Of a stretch of 64,000 nt of DNA, positions 1 to 64,000 are shown piece after piece; positions within the stretch are counted from its first letter, which is position 1; each line of letters begins with the position of its first letter. Below the pieces are notes generated by a model. That model was not told the DNA's origin. It worked only from the letters and a program-made list of their open reading frames with translations, and did no database searches. The position numbers were made by a program, and so were the translations under genes. This DNA is from Plectrocnemia conspersa. Lineage: Eukaryota; Arthropoda; Insecta; Trichoptera; Polycentropodidae. The stretch covers positions 558,001 through 622,000 of the forward strand of contig VTFK01000043.1 of NCBI GenBank assembly GCA_009617715.1, given 5' to 3'.

Positions 1-3000
1 ACAGGAGATTTCATTCGACCTAACATATTATGTTTATGCGTATTTTATTACGTCACGTCACAGAAACGACGCCGCGAAGCTTATTTGAATCGAATATATA
101 ATACATATCGAAGTTTGTCTTTATTCGTGTTGAAGTAATAATAACATACCGCACAGTCAGTTTTTAATTTAATACGTAATAAATATATTTAGTTATTATT
201 TATTAATTTGTTTATCAAATAATTATAACATTACAATGGTCAGAAATAATAAATGGTTATGTCAATCAACTTTAAATGAAACTTTAAACATTAAATTATT
301 ATTACCTAATAGAAAAGCATTGTTTAAAACTGAATGTATAGGTATATCTTATCTTTATTCACTCTTATGTTTAAACGTGAATAAACAAGCATAATATTAT
401 TTTTAATACAATAAAATCTTTTATAATTAGTAATAACGTAATAGTACAGATTTATTAATTAAATTATATTATTGCGTAATAATGCCGCCATTTTGAATCC
501 TTTGACAATTGGAGGTGCGCAAATTTTAATTAAATACGGCATTCTAAAATCAAATTCCGGCATGTAATTAGGCCTCCTTAAAACGTAGATATAAAATTAA
601 TCTGTGATTTTTGAATTGAAATATCAATAATAAATACAGTAATTTTGTTATTTGCTTAGCATCTATTTTTTAGATTTGCTTAATATGCATAAATTTATAA
701 TTCAGATAAAAAGGTTTTAAATTATACACTAATATTCAATAGCCTTTTTTGCTGACATTTACCCTTGTCATTTTATTTTTTTATTATAACATATAGATAT
801 GTATATAAAAGTAAAATAAGATTTCCTTGAAACTTGGCTCAGAAGAGATTGTTTCATATTTTAAAGAAATATACTTATTTTTGTTTTGTATTCTCAAGAA
901 AAACACTTAAAGAGCTGTCACACCAATGATATAATAATAATACAATACAACAAAAAAATAATTGTACATATCTCTATTCAGCGCATTTTTTTTTATTTAT
1001 TCTCATCAATGACATTTTATTGTGAACAGTAAATTTGATAACTTTAGATTAATAAATCATGTATTAGAAGCAATTTAATATTATAATAGATTTAATTTAT
1101 CATACCCAATTATAAAATGATAACATATTTATTAAAACGACGACTATTTTCATATAAATATGTGTAAAACCATTCTAAAAAAATCAGTCGTTTATATTAT
1201 ATATTTTTCCAATATTATCATAGTGTTTGCTTGTTTTTTTGTTATATAATGAAAAATACTATTCATTGGAAATTGTCCTTTTGTTCGACTGATCAACATA
1301 CGTCCCATCTCAACGACGAACAAATAGAACAAGAAAGCTCGAACCCGAAGGGAGAGGTTCAGAACAAAGTTGATTTAGATAAATAAGATAAGGCATGAAT
1401 AAAATAAAAAAGACGTCAAAACTTATATGAATTAATTTTCAAACATAGAAATAAAATCAATAAAATTGCTCTGTCGATTCTCGCAAAAAGTTAAAGTGCC
1501 AATCAAAAAGTGTCAGATTGATAAAAAAATCAGATTAAAATTATGTAATCATTTTTTTAATTACTCTCATAAACCTATGTCAATTAAATTTAGTAAAAAT
1601 ATATTGTGTTTCAATCAATTATACTATCATAAAATTATTTTATTGTATTCAAAACAATATAAGTCAAATGCTTTTTTTTAATAAGAAAATACAATGTATT
1701 TTATTTATGTTGGATTTAGTAATTTATTTGCCAAGATATAATTATCAAAAATATATAGATATTAACTGTGAATTTTAATTCACAAATTTGTTCCTACAAA
1801 CACTTAAAGTTTGAAATTGTTTTTATGGCTTTCATTTAAATGAGTACCCGTCGTTCAAATAAAGCAATATTAGCCGTTAAAATTCATGGATTAAATTACT
1901 GCGATAAAGGCAGTTTGTTGTTCTACTACCGAAGCGAAATCACAAAACTATAATCAATTGATAAGGTGTCAAGTGAATTATCTGTCTTATCAATAAAGAT
2001 AAACAGTTTAATAACTGCGTAATAAAATTTTACACATTGTTAACTTGAAACATATATAAATATTGTGATATTTCTATCGTACAATAACTATAAATCATAT
2101 CAAATAACATGTTTTTTTACATTATTAAAAATACTTTTTTTATAATTATGACCATTGTTCAATAATTTTCATTGAGAGATGATATATGTTAATTGAATAA
2201 ATATATATTTTATTACTCTTTGTACTCTAGTAATAGCCATTAGAGCCCCACTAGCTAAAGTAGCGATCGGTGGTACATTTATACTAAAAACTTGAGTAGA
2301 TACAGTATTTAGAGCAATTCTTCTTGTTCATATTCAATTGTAAAATAACGGTGTAAGCATTACCTGGAACAAATCGTACGCCATGTTGTAAATTTTCGAT
2401 TTAAGCCTTCAAACCTTTATATTGTAGAAATAAAGTCATCACATAATGAGGCCCACAACTTATTTCTACGAAGCAATCACAGTATCGCTTCATCTTTAAA
2501 AATAAGTTTTTGGACCTCTACTGTGGAAAATCATATATAATTAGTGTGTCTTTAAATACAGAAAATAATACTTAGATTCTATATTACAATATTTTTATCA
2601 AAAGATAATCGTCTCGAATAGTTTTAGATTTTTCCCAAATTCTGAGTGAATTGTTTTATAATATTTAGCTGGGAATTTTTATCCCGCAATTAAATTGCTT
2701 AAAACATAACATAGAATCAACTCACAGATGGATATCTAGATCATTGCATTTAAATGAGAGTGAGCTAATACCCTACAAAGACAAAGTTATGTTGTAATAA
2801 TATTTTTCATTCTAATGTTTTGTTAAAATTGATCAAATATAGTTTATATATATTAATTAAACCCCTATTCTATACATAATTGAGGGCTCATTATATTTAT
2901 TCGTAAAAAAAAAAAATTTGGCAAGTAATAGAAAAAAAAATGTTTTTTCTTCTTAAAATGGTATAACAGCTATTCACAAAGTATAATATTAATCACTTTT

Positions 3001-4873
3001 GTAAAAGATCCATTAGCAGCCAATAGAAATTTATTATAAAAAATCTTGCCACCTTCTGTAATTGGTCGCCCCAATAAAAAGGGGCGGACAACAAAATCTC
3101 CCATAGACAGGGCCGTAGATGAATGTGGGCAATGAAAAAATCCTTCTGAGAGGATATGAATAGATTCACCTCTCCTCTAAAACTTCATCTGCAGTTTTTC
3201 CCCAATCATCTGAAGACATGCTCTCAGACACTTCTACTGGCATCCACAATTGAACTTCAAGGCATCATATATTCGAGAGCTTTCCAACTTGCATTACAGC
3301 CAAGAGGTGGTCAATTTAACTTCAGATCTGCAAAGATCGTAAAAGCTGCCGCTTCTCTCTCTCCGAATTTACTGGTCCACCGTGACACCCATAATCCAGA
3401 TTTTAACCCGCATTGGAAACGCATGGAACCTACGGATATATTTAATAACTAACTTTGTCTTTACAAAAAATCACTTCCATGGTCATGTATATGTTTTATA
3501 ACTTTTTTATTCACATATAATATAATACATGAAATAATAATAAGCACATGTAATCTTTGTAAATATCAAAGAAAAAGCTGAAAGGAGCTCCTAAGCTCAG
3601 GAAAGCTGAGCTGAGACTGGAACTAGAATTTAAACTGACTGCTCGTTTTGCACAAAGGAAGAAAATTCTCTCTGCATACTAAATAAATTGCGCCATTGTC
3701 TTTAAGTGAAAATAGTATTTTTTTAATAAAAATACGTCTTTGATATTTTACTACGAGGCCAAATATTTTAGGCTTTTGTAGATAAAAAACAAATAACTCA
3801 CGTTAGTATAAGAAAAAATCTTCGCCCCATTTTTATGTCTAAGGTTAAATTTTTAAGTTTTGTAAATTAGTTTACGTAATTTCACAATTTCTTCATTTAA
3901 ATAATTATAATATATACAAGTTTTTACGTAGCTTGTCAGATATTCTCATGTTAATTAAATTTAATAACCACTGATCTATGTAAATTGATATGGCATAATA
4001 CATTTATATAGTATATTTTTGTTTATATTTTTATCAAAACGTTTTATAAAATAAAATACCAAAAAGTTTTCAAAAAATTTAATTTAATTTAAAATTTAGT
4101 TACAACAACAATAAATGGAATCAATATTATCACTAAAAGAGAAATAAATAATTGTTAAATAATTAAAATAATTAATTTTTATTTTTAGGCTTTTATATTG
4201 GACATTGAGTTTTAGGTTTTGATATTGGGTATCCAGTTTTGTGTTTTTTTATTTATTTAAATTTAACAATAGAAGGCGGCTATTTTCTCGGTTGAGTGAC
4301 ATATCGGTCCATATTACACTTGGTGAGAGTTTAACTGATCTCTTTTTAGTTCCAAATCGCAAGCAAATAGGTAGTTATAGATGAATGTTAATGCGTTATA
4401 TGAAATTTCTTAGGAACCTAAACATACCTACTTGTAATTAATATGATATTATATATCTCTAAATACTGCGAAATTAAAAGCAGTATTCTCGTTATGTAAT
4501 ATATTATATTTTATTCTATATGTACAATTTATAAATATAATTATATAAATTATTGTCGTAAAACACATATACATATAGTATATATTAATCAGTGAAAGGT
4601 TATTGTAGACATGTTTAGTTACATTAATATACATGCTCTTATTAGTACATATATTCCTACGAAATATACGTTCCATTAAATTCTTTCTCGAAATCCGACG
4701 TCTATATTAGCTTTATTTTTGTATTAATTTATTTAATAATAAATACTAGATTGCATGATATTAAATACATTATTAAAGAAATGTTTATTATTTCTTTATT
4801 ATTTATTTGTTCTTATGTGTATATACATTTATTGACTTTTAAGGAAAATTAAATCAAATGTTTATTGTTGTAG
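1..4873. other. AT-rich upstream region, no exon recognised
   Basis: This stretch precedes the first recognised receptor exon and is probably intron or 5' region of that gene. I found no exon with convincing splice sites and no signal peptide. Two parts are less AT-rich: 2220-2530 and about 3050-3440. The latter includes a 98-codon open frame (3156-3452) that resembles nothing I know and a small GC hairpin (CGCCCC at 3067-3072 with GGGGCG at 3081-3086). They may be old repeat fragments. Confidence 0.4.
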
Positions 4874-63478
<58,605 letters not shown>

Positions 63479-64000
63479 GTAAGTAAAACTCATCATTATA
63501 ATATATAATACATATACAATACATGAATAATATATTAATTGTTATAATATTATTACGTCGATATTATTATAATAAGTCATTGGACCGGATGGATGAATTT
63601 ATATTTAAATCAGTATTGTTTTACGAAAACCTCGAGCTTTCTCTCTGCCTTATTTATCCCTCCGTTTGACACGCATACGTCAAAATCCACCCTCGAGGGG
63701 TAGAGGTAAGAGTGTGTGTATATAAGGGTAGATAGGAGCAACACGTGTCAGGACACATGAGACTCCCAGCGCTCTAGATTATATAATGGCTCATATTTGA
63801 AAACATATAAAGGCGAACGTAACATTAAATTTTTCATAAGCACATATAATATTTCAGTTTACCGCCCAAATTACAATCCTAACAAAAGCGCTCCTTTCAT
63901 TCCGAGCTCAACCCTCGGATACCCTTTGATATCATACGTGCTGCTGTCTCTATACAACTTTTCGTTTCGTGTGTATAAAACAATATATTGACAACGTGTG
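63479..64000 (+). other. torso: next receptor intron and window edge
   Basis: Begins with GTAAGT. A possible further exon starting at 63858 (acceptor ATATTTCAG) is in the right frame but has no clear end before 64000; see findings. Confidence 0.4.

Noticed and set aside
3156..3452. 98-codon open frame as a possible upstream receptor exon
   Set aside because: No matching splice sites in the required phase, no cysteine pattern like the other ectodomain exons, and no family resemblance.

Overview
This is an AT-rich insect genomic window, most likely from a moth or butterfly. It carries a Tweedle cuticle protein (an insect-specific family) and a Torso-like receptor tyrosine kinase. The intergenic and intronic DNA is full of short foldback elements, tRNA-derived SINE-like copies and a Jockey-type LINE. 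I see no bacterial genes, CRISPR array, rRNA or intact tRNA.

Layout. Nearly the whole window is one gene on the + strand. Nine exons can be joined in a single continuous reading frame: 4874-5021, 5798-5954, 6030-6208, 6970-7031, 11176-11354, 56162-56225, 56850-57012, 59048-59252 and 63408-63478. Together they encode part of a receptor ectodomain (paired cysteines and fibronectin-III-like sequence with many N-glycosylation sequons), a transmembrane helix, a juxtamembrane linker and the N-lobe of a tyrosine kinase up to the start of a kinase insert. The signal peptide exons lie left of the window or were not recognised in 1-4873. The catalytic loop and activation segment lie beyond 64000. The best family match is Torso, the receptor for PTTH/Trunk, but this rests on architecture alone.

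The fifth intron (11355-56161, about 44.8 kb) holds a complete second gene on the same strand: a two-exon Tweedle (DUF243) cuticular protein (50269-50283 joined to 50629-51960). It has its own TATA box, initiator and poly(A) signals. The same intron holds a 4 kb antisense Jockey-clade retrotransposon with frameshifts (about 13.6-17.7 kb), a 664-bp non-autonomous hAT element with a perfect 8-bp target duplication and a transposase C-terminus remnant (48193-48856), two foldback elements around 20.5-21.0 kb, and several small dispersed repeat families with two to four members in this window.

How the parts relate. The receptor would act at the plasma membrane in endocrine or terminal-patterning signalling and the Tweedle protein in the cuticle. 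Nothing in the sequence shows a functional link beyond nesting, although a gene inside a long intron may share chromatin or regulatory elements with its host. Most of the remaining DNA is AT-rich sequence in which I see no gene. I found no convincing evidence of a new biological system. The most checkable observations are the nested gene, the hAT element, an unidentified coding-like remnant at 23.2-23.6 kb, a possible further receptor exon at 63858, and the repeat families.
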